Origin: Diadophis punctatus similis
Taxonomy: Eukaryota > Chordata > Lepidosauria > Squamata > Dipsadidae
Reading direction: 5' to 3'
DNA: 64,000 nt
NCBI GenBank assembly: GCA_023053685.1
Contig: JALIGW010000002.1
Coordinates: 257,290,846-257,354,845, forward strand
Below are positions 39,201 through 50,104 of this stretch, one piece after another (the stretch's first letter is position 1; the number at the start of each line of letters is the position of its first letter). The notes below the pieces were generated by a model. It was not told where the DNA came from. It saw only the letters and a program-made list of their open reading frames with translations, and did no database searches. The position numbers and the translations under genes are program-made.

Positions 39201-40841
39201 TCATCTGTGCCGTTTACAACGCCTGACCGACAACCATGCCATAAAGGTCAACGGAGAGCGACGAACCCCACCCCCTCCCAGCACTGGTGATGTTACCTAG
39301 TCGGGTAATGAGACGTCTGCAGGAAGTCAGTCGAGCTCAGAGACCACCGAAGGTCCCACAACCAGCATCTCTGGGCGACAAAAGGATGCGGCCGCACAAG
39401 AAATTCTGAGCCCAAACTGACCCACAAAGACAGGGGTGGGGGAAGGGCAAGACGGTGCCTACCTGTCTACGGTGTCCTGGATGTCCTGGAAGAGGAGAAG
39501 AGAGAAGTGGGTCCCGGCCCTTGCAAGGGTGGCCGGTCTCCCCCACCCCCCCAGGAGAAACCTCTGCTCCCCCCCCCTTGAGGCCAGAGAGAACCCCCCC
39601 CCACCTGCAAGAACTCCCCGTCCGGCAGGCGGCACTTCCTCTCCGTCTGGGCCATCAGCTGCTGCAGGCGGGAGGCCTCCCCGGAGATCTGGGCCAGGGA
39701 GACCCCCCACTCGGCCTCCATCTTCTCCTCCTGCTCAGCCAGCCAGGCCAGCCAGACCGGCTGCCTCTCCCGGAGCAGCTCCTGCAGCGACTCCAGCGCC
39801 AGGCCCACCTTCTGCTTCTCAATGGCAAATTGCTCCTGTGGGGGGGGGCAGAAGAGGGGGGACTCAGAGGGAGGGGGCAGATTTCCCAGCTGCCTGCTGC
39901 CCCCTCCCCAAGAGACCCACCTGGCACTCCTGCCGGCTCTGCTCTTCTGCCTGCCTCTGCTCCAGCATCTTCTGCCCCTCCTTCCTCAGGGGCTCCAGGA
40001 GGCCATCCAGCAGGTCCTACGCACGGAAGAGAGTGTACCATTTCTGGGTCCTCAATGGCAGCGCTCCCACCCAGAGGGGGGCCACAGGAATCCCCGTGCC
40101 ACACTCACGGAGAGGCCCTTCTGGGGGCCCCAGGGGCAGGCAGGGGCCCATGAGGAGGCCAGCAACTGAGAGTCTGTCTGCCCCGCACCCCACAGTCTCC
40201 TCTCTTGCTGCCGAAAAAGAGCCTGACCCTCCTCCGCCATTTTTTAACTGGTAGCATTTTTGGGCCTCTCACTGCTGCCAGGATCATCTTCCCATCTTTC
40301 TGGGGACTCCGGGTGACCCCTCTGCCTGCGCCCCCCCCAACCCCAAGAGCTGATGGTGTGCCCCATGCAGTTGTGGCTGGCCAGCCCCCCCCTTTTGCAA
40401 AGCCTGGCCCCAGGGCGCCCTCCCCCCTACCTTGTACTCCTGGGCAGCCTCGGGCAGAGAGAGGAGAGGGTGTCCCTGGTGGGCCCCCAGGCAGCCGGGG
40501 CAGAGGAGGCTCTTCTCACTGGAGCAGAAGCTCTGCAGGGGTTGCCCGTGTTCCTGGCACAGCTGGAGGCTGCTCTCCTCCTGGGCTCCCCCAGACAGCC
40601 GAAGCTTCTTCACCAGGCAAACCACGTTGGCCAGGGTCCGGTTGGGGCAGGCACTGCCAGGCTCCACCTTGGCTCTGCACTGGGGGCAGGAAAACTCAGT
40701 GCCCAGCTGGGCCAGGCAGTTGCGGCAGAAGTTGTGCCCGCAGGACAGGACCATCGGCTGCTCGAAGAAGTCCAGGCAGAGCGGGCAGGTGGACTCCTGG
40801 CCCAGCTGCCCCAAGGCCGCCTGCTCCCCTGAGGCCGCCAT
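34586..40841 (-). CDS. TRIM-family E3 ubiquitin ligase, right copy (RING, B-box 2, coiled coil, PRY-SPRY), 513 aa
   Basis: Mirror-image paralogue of the left TRIM gene with the same predicted role. Exons in gene order: 40841-40431, 40016-39921, 39835-39605, 39485-39463, 38626-38511, 38195-38142, 37744-37703 and 35154-34586, all with GT/AG sites and consistent phase. RING and B-box ligands are all kept. The RING/B-box exon differs from the left copy at only about seven residues and the 96- and 231-bp exons encode the same residues. The SPRY exon is much more different (for example SYQDCPDVPERF against RYKNWPETPERF, and RKRIFYLRPQ against RKGSFQLSPQ). Exon 7 is 42 bp against 33. The frame ends soon after VTLQCEE. 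The native 3' flank with AATAAA is kept, so this may be the better-conserved transcription unit. Confidence 0.9.
35190..36033 (+). mobile_element. A-tailed retroelement insertion (844 bp) in the last intron of the right TRIM gene
   Basis: A/T-rich insert ending in an A-rich tail (gaaaaagaaaaaaag). Flanked by agaaactctcaggcgggtt (35171-35189) and agaaactctcaggcaggtt (36034-36052), a 19-base target duplication with one mismatch. It is absent from the left arm. Class not determined; a LINE 3' end is likely. Confidence 0.7.
36200..36300. repeat. CA dinucleotide microsatellite
   Basis: About 50 CA units with two CC interruptions. It lies in the intron before the right TRIM SPRY exon and is absent from the left copy. 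Long reading frames of alternating Thr-His or Cys-Val here are artefacts. Confidence 0.97.
37063..37403. mobile_element. Pogo-like MITE (mirror of 19972-20316)
   Basis: Begins cacaggtagtcctcaatata and ends gtggtcgtaggtcgaggact; this copy keeps both ends. Confidence 0.7.
38958..39345. repeat. Intronic repeats of the right TRIM gene (mirror of 18003-18378)
   Basis: Contains gtgttactaacttatcaact, cagttgcggtcgtaactcga, gaggactgcctgcac and, farther right, gcactggtgatgttacctag, tcgggtaatgagacgtctgc. Same elements as in the left gene, inverted. Confidence 0.6.
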
Positions 40842-41279
40842 GGGGCTCTTCCCTTCGCTTTCCCCCTTTGCTCAACCTGGAAGGGAAAGCTGCTCATTGG
40901 CTCCTGCTGGGCAGGTGGGGGGGAGGGGCTCTTCGGGTGAAGCATTTCTCAGCCCCTCCCCCCTCCTGCAGGGAAGGTGCGCCGAAGCTCTCCTGCCATT
41001 AAAGCCCAGAGGCCTAACCCCTCCACCCCACCCCCTCCTCTTCCCTGTCCTGGGGGAAGTGGGGCAGAGGAGAGCCAGAACTGGCCGAGCAAGGGGGCTT
41101 CTTGCAAAGGGGGGAGGGGGAGGGGGGTTGCCCAGTGGCCAGAGAAGAGAGCAAGGTAAGCCCCCTCGGGGTCTGGGGGCCTCTTTGGGCATCCATCCGC
41201 TCTTCGGTTCCCTCAAGCTCAGCCAAAGGGTCCCTGAGGGTCCCGGCCTTCTGACTGAGCACCTCGTGAGCCCCATAGA

Positions 41280-41584
41280 CAATGTTCCCTCTAAGCTGCG
41301 CGGCCGCGCCCGTGATAAGAGAACATAGCGGAAAAGTTTCCAACTGCCGCCCGGTGTTTTCTTCTGTCAGAGGGAGCATTGATCACCAGTCGATCGGGTG
41401 GGTGGGGGTGGGGGTGGGGGTGGGGGAAAGGCGCTTTCAACGGAGAGAGGCGGAGGCTTTAACTCTTGCCTCCCCAGGCGGGCTCCGCTGCGAGGGAGAG
41501 GAGGAGAGCGAGATCAAAGGCTGAAACGCCGCGCAGCAGTTTCCAAGTGCAGCGCAGTGATTTTCAATGTTAGAGGGAACATTG
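41280..41584. mobile_element. hAT-type MITE (305 bp), right-arm copy
   Basis: Ends caatgttccctctaagc and gttagagggaacattg, flanked by cccataga at 41272-41279 and 41585-41592 (perfect). Orthologous to the element at 15856-16154. Confidence 0.88.
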
Positions 41585-41689
41585 CCCATAGACCCCCCCT
41601 TGAGGCTCCTGAGCCCCTCCCTTCCCTGCCAGCCCTTCCCCCCCCACCCCCTATTGAGAAGAGCAAGAGACAACTCCGCCTGGGCCCCC

Positions 41690-42470
41690 CCCCTACCGCC
41701 TGCAAAGCCCCTCCGGCCCTTCTCCCAGCGCAGCCTCTTAGATCTGCCTCTGATGGGCGAGGCGGGACAAGCCGGCAGCCGATTTCTTGATTTCAGCCCC
41801 GGGAGAAGAAGGGAGTCCAAGCGGCCTTTAATGGGCACTTCGGCCACTCAGCCTCCTTCCTTCTCCCGCCTGGGAAATGAGCCAATGGGGGAAGTCTCGT
41901 CAGACTCCACCCCTCATTGAATATTCAAAACAGCAAACCCCCACCCCCTCCGAAGGGCTTCGCGCTCAAAGGCGGCTGCGCTGATCCTGCAGAGCGGCCA
42001 CCACTCCCACCGCCCGGGAGGCTAAAGTCCGGCTCTGCGCCTGCGCAGAAGCAGCAGAGGCGGGGGGGGCGGCGCCGGAGCTTTCGGTTTCGTTTCCTGG
42101 CTCGGAGGCGAGGCGACGCTCCTGCCCCGCGTGGAGCGCTGAGCCGCCCCTCCTGCCCGGCTGCTCTCCTCCGAGTGGTTCTCGGGGGCTCCGGCGGGCC
42201 TTCCCACGGCACACGGCTTGGGGGAAGCCGGCCTCGCTCTACCCACGCGTGGAGCACGGCCGCCGTGGGGCTTCCCTCCTGCCCGCCGGAAATGAGACCC
42301 CCGGGGGAGAGCTGCCCAGGATTCGCTTCGTGGGCCCCGACACTCCCGGGGGGGTCAAACGAGTCAAGATGGCGGCCAAAATCCACGCGGAGCGAAGGCC
42401 GCTTCCCCGGGCGTTCCTCCCGCGTGGGGCGAGAGTCAGTTGAGGGCGAGCGCCTCCCTGGCAGGACTGG
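41690..42470 (-). promoter_or_regulatory. GC-rich promoter region of the right TRIM gene with ISRE-like and NRF-1-like sites
   Basis: On the gene strand GGAAACGAAACCGAAAG (42082-42098) contains a perfect GAAANNGAAA core. GCGCCTGCGCA at 42038-42048 matches NRF-1. A CCAAT box (gccaat) lies at 41881-41886. The donor used in the left copy (gtgagc) is changed here to ggcggtaggg, so the untranslated-exon boundary may differ between copies. Confidence 0.55.
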
Positions 42471-43139
42471 CGTGGGGAAGGGGAGCGAAAGGGGGGAGGG
42501 TGCCCCTCTGCAGCTGCTCCCAGGAGGACACAGGGCCCCACCCTCTGCGAAGAATGGCTTCCACCCAGGCGTAAAAAAGTGGCAAGCACAGGAGGGGGGG
42601 CAGGAGGGGTTGTCTCCCCCCCCGTGGAAACCCAAGGAAGACCAGTCCCATCTTCACACTGGAAGCCCCCCCCAATAAAGGCCGTGGCGCCTGAATGAGC
42701 GAGGGAACCTCTGCACCTAGTTCTGAGGGTGCAACAGACCCGAACCAGCCCGCTGTAGGGGGCGAACATCAGGGCCCCCACAGCTCCTCTGCCCGGGACG
42801 CCCCCTCGCCGGCAGGGCTGCTGGGTTGATACCTTGATGGGAAAGAGAGTGGCCAAGTGTGGGGGGAGGATTGAAGAGATCATGGGGCCTCCCCATTTGG
42901 AGGGTCACGTGTTCTCCCCCACAACCACAGGGCACGATTCCTTCCACCGTAGACGACTCAGCGGGTCTCCCTGGCCCCCTCCCCCTTTCCTGGCCCGCTG
43001 GCTGCACTGGAGACCAGAGAAGGGCCAACCGAGATGCGACCACCAGACCCCACACCTGGGGGGTCGAGGGTCCCGGTTTCTCTTCTGCCACGTTGGTCAC
43101 CGTCTTGGCAGAAAGGTCACGTCTGAGCCACGGGGCTTG
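42471..43139. other. Gene-free stretch, unique in the window
   Basis: It lies between the end of the right arm and the block that recurs at 59695. GC-rich, with no domain, repeat or RNA gene that I can recognise. Confidence 0.4.
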
Positions 43140-44643
43140 GGCAGCCCTTGATCTGGGAGGGGCCGAGAGGGTTGGACTGGATGGCCTCCAGGGTCCCCTC
43201 GGAGTCTTTGTGACTCAGCCATTAAAGCGGCCCCTTCCTGGAGCTGAGGAAGGCGCACTTGCCCCAAAGGAAAAGCCTCCAAGGGATGGCCCCAAGCGGG
43301 AGGCCTGGCAGCAGCGCAGCTCCCGGCTCTTCTCCCGGCTGCCCTGGCTGGGACTGGCCCGGAGTTGGAGCCGAAGGAAGCGAATCCGTCCGGGGCAGCC
43401 GCCCGCCGAGCTCCCCTCCCTCCGAGGCTCATGCAGGCGCTCCCAGCGGGCTCCGTCCAAGGGAGGGCCGGGGCGGTGGGCACGGCAACCGGGGAGCCTA
43501 CAAGACCCCCGGGACCCCGGAGAGGCGCGTGGCCGGGGCATCCCTCCCCACCAAAAGGGGGTAAGGGAGGTGGGTGAGCAACCAGCGTCCTTCCGGCAGG
43601 TGGGTGTCCCGCCACCTGGGGCTGCGGATGATGGGACGCGTTGTCCAGGGCCAGCAGGTGGCGCCTTCCACCGCAGCCCCGACCCAGCGACCTCCCTCCG
43701 ACGGGGCTCCTCCTCCAGCTGCGGCAGCTCCCAGGCCACCCCTTCGCTGCCAGGGGGGCTCCGGCTGATTCCTGCCCTCCCCCTCCCGGATCAGCTGGGC
43801 CAGCAGCCGGAGAATCCCGAGCCAGCCCCGCCGGCAACGTCCCTGGAGAAGGGCGGGAGGGGGCTGCCCTCCCTCCTCACGGCTCACCCGAAGGGGACGC
43901 CGCCCCCCCCCCTCTGATGGAGGCAGAACCTGGTGGGCCCAGGGGCTTTGGGGTGGGGGTTACAGTTCACTTTCTCTGCCGGCCCAGAGCTCTGCGAAGC
44001 TCTCCGGGTGGGGGTCTCTGCGGAAGCTGCAACTGCACGGGACCCTTCCCCCCCCCCCCCCGCAAGCACATCGACTCCGCGGCTGTAGTTTGATTTCATT
44101 CCTTTTCGTTTGTGGCGCATCGTAAGGAAAAAGGCACCAGAGGTTCCCACAGAAAAGGAAGATTCGCAGCTGATGGTTGAACTGAGGGGGGGGGGCTGGT
44201 TCGCTGAGGATGTCACCTAGTTTGGTAATCGGAGACCCCCCAAAGGACCCCACACTAGAGGTTGCAAAGCCCCCTCCCCCCCGACCTCTTAGCCCCTTCC
44301 TTTGTAGCAGCAATGAGCCAAAATTCGGGGAGAAGAATCTCTGTGACTTTTAATAATATTTATTAGTTGCAGTAAAATGCCAACACCCTCGTGGTTTCTG
44401 ACTGTGTATATTGATTAGTATCAATGTGAAATTTCTATTCTTACAATCATTAAACCATGTAGAAACATACTGGTCCTTTTTTATTTTCATTTTAGGCAAT
44501 AAAGAGATTTCAAACATGCGGACATCTTGACTCCATTTGTTACCAATAAACTTTCCCCCCCTTTTGTAATAATTATCTTTTATCCAGTTACAGGCTTCAT
44601 GAAGTCAAAGTTCTTGATAAAATATCAAATTCTGTATTTTAGG

Positions 44644-45536
44644 AGTACGGGCAATCCCCCTACGAGCGTTACGAGCTTTCCCTTAACAAACGCTCGAAGT
44701 TATGCAATAAGCTTCCCCCCCCCATAGCGTTTGCGAACAAATCCCGAAACTACGAATCTTGCGGCACAATGACAGCCGTTTGCCCTTACGAACAACTGCA
44801 GAGGCTGTGCAACACTCGTCCTGAACGTTGCCAGCCGAAATGGAGCTTCCGAGGGGCGGATTTTGGCCTGTAAAAGCCGGGCACGGCCTCCGGAGGCCTG
44901 AACGGAGCTGCGAAGGGCTGCAGGTGGCTGAGAGGCTGGAGACGGGAGACAGCTTGCTAGCTCTTCGCATGGTAAGGGACCCGGCGTGGCAGATTGGGGG
45001 GGGGAGCATTTGTGGGGAACATGAGGTATTTCAGTGGATCGGGGAGGCCTTGGGTGGTCTTAGGCAGGTGGCCTGTTCCATCGCTAGGCCCCCCATGGCC
45101 TTCACCAGGGGTGGGTTCTAACTTACCTTGCTGCCGGTTCGCTTCCTCCCGCACCGCATGGCAGTGCCGAAAAATCATTTTTAAAAAAAAGCCAAAAACA
45201 AAATGGCGATGTATGTGCAGTGCCGGAAAGAAAGAAAAAACTGAACCCCCCCAAAAAAAGAATCCCCCCAAAAAGATGGCAGCATCCACGGACCGGCACC
45301 GACAGAACCGGTTCTGTGACGTCACCATGACGTCACCAGCGGTTTGCTACCAGTTCTATAGGGGGAGCCCACCTCTGGCCTTCACCCTTGACATCCCCCC
45401 CCCCCGTGAGGCCTTCAGGGAGCCTCCTGTTTGATCATGGGTGGAAGGAGGGACGGGATTCCCTCCCACTCATCCGGGGGTTACAAATGGAACGGACAGG
45501 CTCCATTGCGGTCGTGACTCCAGGGATACCTGTGTA
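44644..45536. mobile_element. Possible longer pogo-like element with a nested hAT MITE
   Basis: The left end resembles the family terminus (gtacgggcaatccccctacg, agcgttacgagc) and the right end reads cattgcggtcgtgactccag then ggatacctgtgta. If these belong together the element is about 890 bases, longer than the other copies. The interior is not obviously related to them. Confidence 0.3.
45106..45377. mobile_element. hAT-type MITE (272 bp)
   Basis: Termini caggggtgggttctaac and gggggagcccacctctg. Perfect 8-base flanks gccttcac at 45098-45105 and 45378-45385. The interior has ccggttcgcttcc and accggttctgtgacgtcacc. Confidence 0.85.
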
Positions 45537-45589
45537 ATTCAAGTTGTGAAGGGGTGCATTTTCTCCCCCCTCCGGAGTTAAGTTTGGTC

Positions 45590-45945
45590 TGTCACTGAAG
45601 GCACCAGGCTAGAAACTGGGCGATTCGAGAGTTCTAGTCCCTCCTTAGGCATAAAAGACTCTGGGACAGACTCTCCCTCCCTCCCTCCCTCTTGGCCCAA
45701 GCAACCTCACAGGGTTCTTTTGGGAAAATACTGTAAGAGGAGGAAGGAATATTGCTGTGGGTGGCTACGTTCACTGCCTTGAGTTATTCATTTAAAAAAA
45801 TGCAGGATAAAAATAAGTCAATCAATAGAGATTGGTTCCAATTTGAGCCCAAAACAGGAGCTATGGATGGACAATTTAATTTAATTTAATTTAATTTAAT
45901 GGATTTGTATGCCGCCCAACTCCCTAGGGACTCTGGGCGACAAGA
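45590..45945 (+). repeat. Sauria-type SINE followed by a CR1-L3 3' end
   Basis: SINE: gtttggtctgtcactgaagg, caccaggctagaaactggg, gagttctagtccctccttag, caacctcacagggttctttt, ccttgagttattcattt. The L3 end follows after a taattt repeat: ggatttgtatgccgcccaac, tccctagggactctgggcg. Confidence 0.7.
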
Positions 45946-47480
45946 CCCGGGTGTGCCCGCAGCTTCCCAGGTGCCGGTCAAGCCCTGGTTTTAACTGGTC
46001 AGTCCTTCTCTGTTGGGCACCTCCAGGGCGGCCTTTCCACTTCACCCCCCCCCCCCAAAGCCTCTCTGGAGGGGGAGCATTCGTTTCCAGGGGAGGGGGA
46101 GGACCTAAGGCCGGGGGAGGGGCTCTTTCCCCAGGGAGGCTCTGGACATCCCCCATATTGGCCTTTGGGGTCTCTGGGGTTTCTGTGTGTGAATTGGATG
46201 CATTTTAACTCTTTTACCGGTTTAGTGCCATAAACTGCCAATAATACTTCCACCCCCACCACCACCCACGCGTGCCTTTTCTGCTGGACAAGTCCTGCAG
46301 CCGCTGAGGGCCGTTTGCGGGGTCTGGATCCAGAGGCCCCTCCCCCAAAGAGGCCTCATCCAGGGTCCGGAGGAGGGTGGGGGGCTGCGAGGGCCTCCTC
46401 CAGGCAGGACCTGCCCCGTGCTGGCATCTGGAGGGACCCCACTGCCTGCCCAAGGCTGGCCTTGCCCCCCCCCCAACCCAGGCGCCAGTGGGGAGCCGGA
46501 GGGGAGTTTCCCTTGGAGGGAGGGGAAAGAGATGGCTGACACACCGGAACTTCTGGGAAAGGTATCTGAGGGAGGGAAGGGAGGGAGGGAAGCGCCAGAG
46601 GCCCAGCTGGGCTGGGTTTTCCCCAGAAAGGGCAAGCCCAGATTTTGGCAAGAAGCAGGAAGTGAAGCTTTCCATCTTCTTTATTTCTGCAGAAAGAGAG
46701 AGTTGAGGCCCAGAGGAGAAGATGCCTCAGGTATTTACACACAAAGTTTCTTTTGCTGTTTACAATCCATCAGATTACTTAGTGAAACTTTCTTAATCCT
46801 GTCAACAGTTTCCTTGTTGCACAATCTGCAGTTTGTCACTCTTGCAAGGCAGCTAGAAAAAGCACAGAGCAATTTGATCCGTTCTCACTTTGGGCGGCTT
46901 TTTTCCTGCTACATACCTTGATCACTTCCTGGCTGACTTGGTGTGTTGAAACATGATTTGAGGCCTTTTCTTGTGAATGGGGGTCCCTTTCCTAGAGAAA
47001 TGATGGCTTCTGCTGCTGCTGCCGACAGGGATTTAAAGGGGGATTTCCCCATTTGAAGGATTCCCCTATTGTCTGTCCTTAAGCCATCATCCAGCTGTCA
47101 GAACCTCCCCTGGCCAAAGTCCAGCTGGTCAGCCTGAGTCCAGGCAGAGAAAAGCAAAGAGAGGGGCTGACTGTTGCCAATTGGGCAAAGGGGCCCCTTT
47201 TATTCTCTGCCCCTCCCTCGACAGAGGAGCCAGGCTCCACCCTCCCTCCCTCCCTCCCTCCCTGGGTGTTACCTGTGTGGGTAGATTTTGGGTAGCAGCT
47301 GTGCCAGGAAGCAAGAAACACGGATCGGATCGTCTCCTGCGGAGCCCCCAAAGGTATTCCTCTGCCCTGAAAGACCCCCGGCTGGGTGGGGGAACAGGGG
47401 GGCTCCTGGCTCCCCTCCAGCCCATGTCAGGAACACCTGCCCCCTTTCTCCTCTTCCTCCTCCCCCATCCAATGGAGAGT

Positions 47481-50068
47481 GGGCATGCTCTGGGCACCTG
47501 GTGGCCCTCAGGTGCTGCAAGGGCACCCGTCAGGGAGAAACGTGGCCAGCCTCCACTTCCGTAGCATCTCTGTTTGTCTCAAGGCGGCTTCCTGTTTTAA
47601 CCAGGTGCCCTCTCTGCCCCCCCCCCGACAGACTCACTTTCCTGGGGAACCATGATGGGCCCAACCTGGGCAGAGTCAAAGGGGGTTGGCCCAGAGGCAG
47701 GAGCAGGAGGCCTCGGGGCCTGAAGGCCGGGACCACGGAGAGGAGGAGACCCCTCCCAGTGCTGGGGGACCCTCCGCAAAGAGCTGCAGAACCTGCCCCC
47801 CCTCCCCTCCAGCCCTGCCCAGGGGGGCTTCTGGTAGCTTCTGGGGTGGTCTCGATGGGGACCCGGGGAAGGCAGGGAAGCTTGCCAAGAGGGCGGTGCC
47901 CAGCCTCTCTCTCTGCGCCCAAGCAAGTCCCAGGGAAGGAGAAGTCTGACCTGGACATGCCCAGATCAGTCTGCGGGAGCAGCCCGTGAGAAGCCAAGCG
48001 GCTCCTTGCCAGCTGCTCCATGCCAGGCGCCGCAAGTGGGAGGCCTTGGAAGGCCTTGGAAGGCTGGGCAGGGCCCTCCTGGGCAACCCAGCTAAGAACA
48101 CTGAAGAAGAAGACCTGGTGCCCTTTGAGTTATTTTTGTTTTTTTTTTTGTCGGATGATGGACCTTTATCCCAAGGATGTTCAAACTCAGTTACTGGTGA
48201 AACATGCCCTTCCTTCGTTTTGGGGGGGAGGGACCCCCTCCTGCTCCCGGCCAAGGTGGGCCTCTCCTGAGTGCCCCTGGGAGGAGGGCACAGCTGGCAC
48301 AGGGACCGGGGGGGGGGGAGGCACTTCAGAAGGAGGGGCAGAGGCAGCCAACATCGGAGGCTGTTCCCTCTGCTGGAACAAGCAGCCTCACCCCCCACCC
48401 CCGCAAGGGGAAATACCCACAAGAGCCCCTGCGGCACCCGGAGGAGGGAGGTTACCCAGCAGGAACCGACGGCGCCCCACTGCTCCAGGCAGGGCCTGTG
48501 ACAATTTGCCTCGGCCGACTCGCTGCAGGACAAGATCAAGCACTAATATCGAAGAAATGGTGGAGTAGAATCATTAAAGAAAGGATGCAAAAGGAGGGAC
48601 AGAATGAAATGGGAATGGCAAAAGACAAAATATTATTTATTTATTTTAAATAATTAAATAGAATTGTTAAATTGTCCCACAACTAGTGAGTTGCCCATGG
48701 CCCAGAGTTGTTCTGGGCCAAGTCGTCCCATTCCCCTTCGGGGGGGCCATGCCCAGGGGCCCCATATCCACCCCTACAGGCAGCCACAAAGCCCCCTCGG
48801 CTTGTGGATTTAGAGCAGGTGCCGGAGGAGGAAGCCCGAGAGCCAGGATCCAGGGCAGGCTGGCACAATCTCGGAGCTGAAGGCTAAGAGCAAATGGCAG
48901 GAGAGAGCTTAATGGTGCTGGTGGAGGAGCCGGCCCTGAGCAGCTGGCTTAACAGGGGGCCGGATTTCCCCTGAGGGGGCCGAGCTGGGTGGGAAGGCCC
49001 CACTTGGGTTAGCCGAGGCCCAGGCAAGGATGCCCAGCTGCTCTGGGTGGAACTGAGGAGGGAAGGGGGACAGAGGTCCCTGGTTGGGATCCCTCCAGGC
49101 TTCGTTTTGTTGGGTGAGGATCCCCGATTCAGTTTTTGGGCCCGACCTAAAGCTGCTCTGCCCTGAAGGAAACCCGGTCACGGACCCCCGGGGGAGGCCA
49201 AGTCCCTTCCAGCCATAGGATTCCAAGTGTAGCTGCTACTTCCCAAAGTTTGGGAACGCATGCAAAGTCTCCCCCTGCATCGGCCCTCTGTCCTGGCCTC
49301 AGGCTGGCCCTGGTGGATCCGGCGTCTTTCTCCAGCGGCCTCGGAGGCTCCCAGGAGACAAACTCCCCCTCCTCCCCGGTGCCTCTTACAAGACCACCCT
49401 GTGGGGATTCCGCTTCTTAGCCAGGAGCCTAGCCTTGTCTCCGCTCAAGGCCATTGCTGCCCTTTGCCCCCTTCCCTGACCAGCCCCCCTCCCGTCATTG
49501 GCCAGGACCCCCATCCATCAGATGAGGAGCATGGGAACCAGGGCAGCGTGGTGGGGTCCCTTGATTCCTCCAAGGGGGCGATGCTGGGGGCCTCCGGGGT
49601 GAAGGGTCTGGTGGGCTGGGGAGGCAGCTCTCTTAGCTGGAGCTTTGCGGACGGTGCCTGCCCGGTGGCGCACAAAGGCGAGAGCGATGTGGGCACTCAC
49701 AGCAGGAGCTCCGTAGTGGGAGTAGTAGTAGCTGGGCCAGACTCGGCACAACTGATTGAGTGTCGCCTCCCAGCAAGATCAGTTAGCCCTGTGTGGCGCC
49801 ACCGCGTCCCTGCCTTTGGCAGAAGGAGAGAACAAAGGAGGGATGAAAGAAGGAGGCAGCTGCCACATTACCAAAGTGGCGACCACTCCCTGGGCAAGTC
49901 TTGCGAGGTGCTGCTCATGGGAAGGGCACGGAGGCTGCCGGGGAGGCTGGTTCATCCCATCCTCAGCTGCCGTGGGACACGGGGCCTCCTTTGTAGAGTG
50001 CGGGAGGTGGAACGGGCTCAGTCGTCCTCTCTTCTCCCGCAGGGCTGACGTCTCCTTCTCTCTTGCAG
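47481..50068. other. Gene-free stretch upstream of B3GALT4
   Basis: It has GC-rich segments, a T run at 48137-48151 and an A/T-rich stretch near 48630-48670. No exon with a known domain was recognised. The last part (49700-50068) ends in a plausible splice acceptor (ctctcttgcag at 50058-50068), so an untranslated first exon and the promoter of B3GALT4 probably lie here, position unknown. Confidence 0.4.
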
Positions 50069-50104
50069 GCCCTCCCGTAGCCCCCGCTGCTGTCCACGAC
50101 TGCC

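Larger units (their letters stand above)
32222..42470 (-). repeat. Right arm of the large inverted duplication
   Basis: Reverse complement of 14890-27750, with its own private insertions: a hAT element (32574-33412), an 844-bp A-tailed insert (35190-36033) and a CA microsatellite (36200-36300). The outer match fades near 42470, after ctggcaggactggcgtggg. The arms face each other across a 4.5-kb spacer. Confidence 0.85.
43140..47480 (+). repeat. Direct segmental duplication, copy A
   Basis: Recurs in the same orientation at 59695-63440. Anchors: ggttggactggatggcctcc (43171 and 59740), cggccccttcctggagctga, ccattaaaccatgtagaaa (44450 and 60770), caagacccgggtgtgccc (45941 and 62654) and agaaatgatggcttctgctg (46996 and 62954). 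Copy B lacks about 46045-46960 of copy A. No gene recognised. The C/G-rich part (43200-43900) is open in several frames but has no known domain. Confidence 0.75.

Noticed and set aside
43097..43917. Overlapping GC-rich frames up to 352 codons
   Set aside because: They are not kept in the duplicate at 59695-60480 (different stops and frames), have no domain and no splice context.
49260..50048. Plus-strand frame of 262 codons just upstream of B3GALT4
   Set aside because: It ends before a splice acceptor and has no resemblance to a known protein. It is likely intron or leader of B3GALT4.
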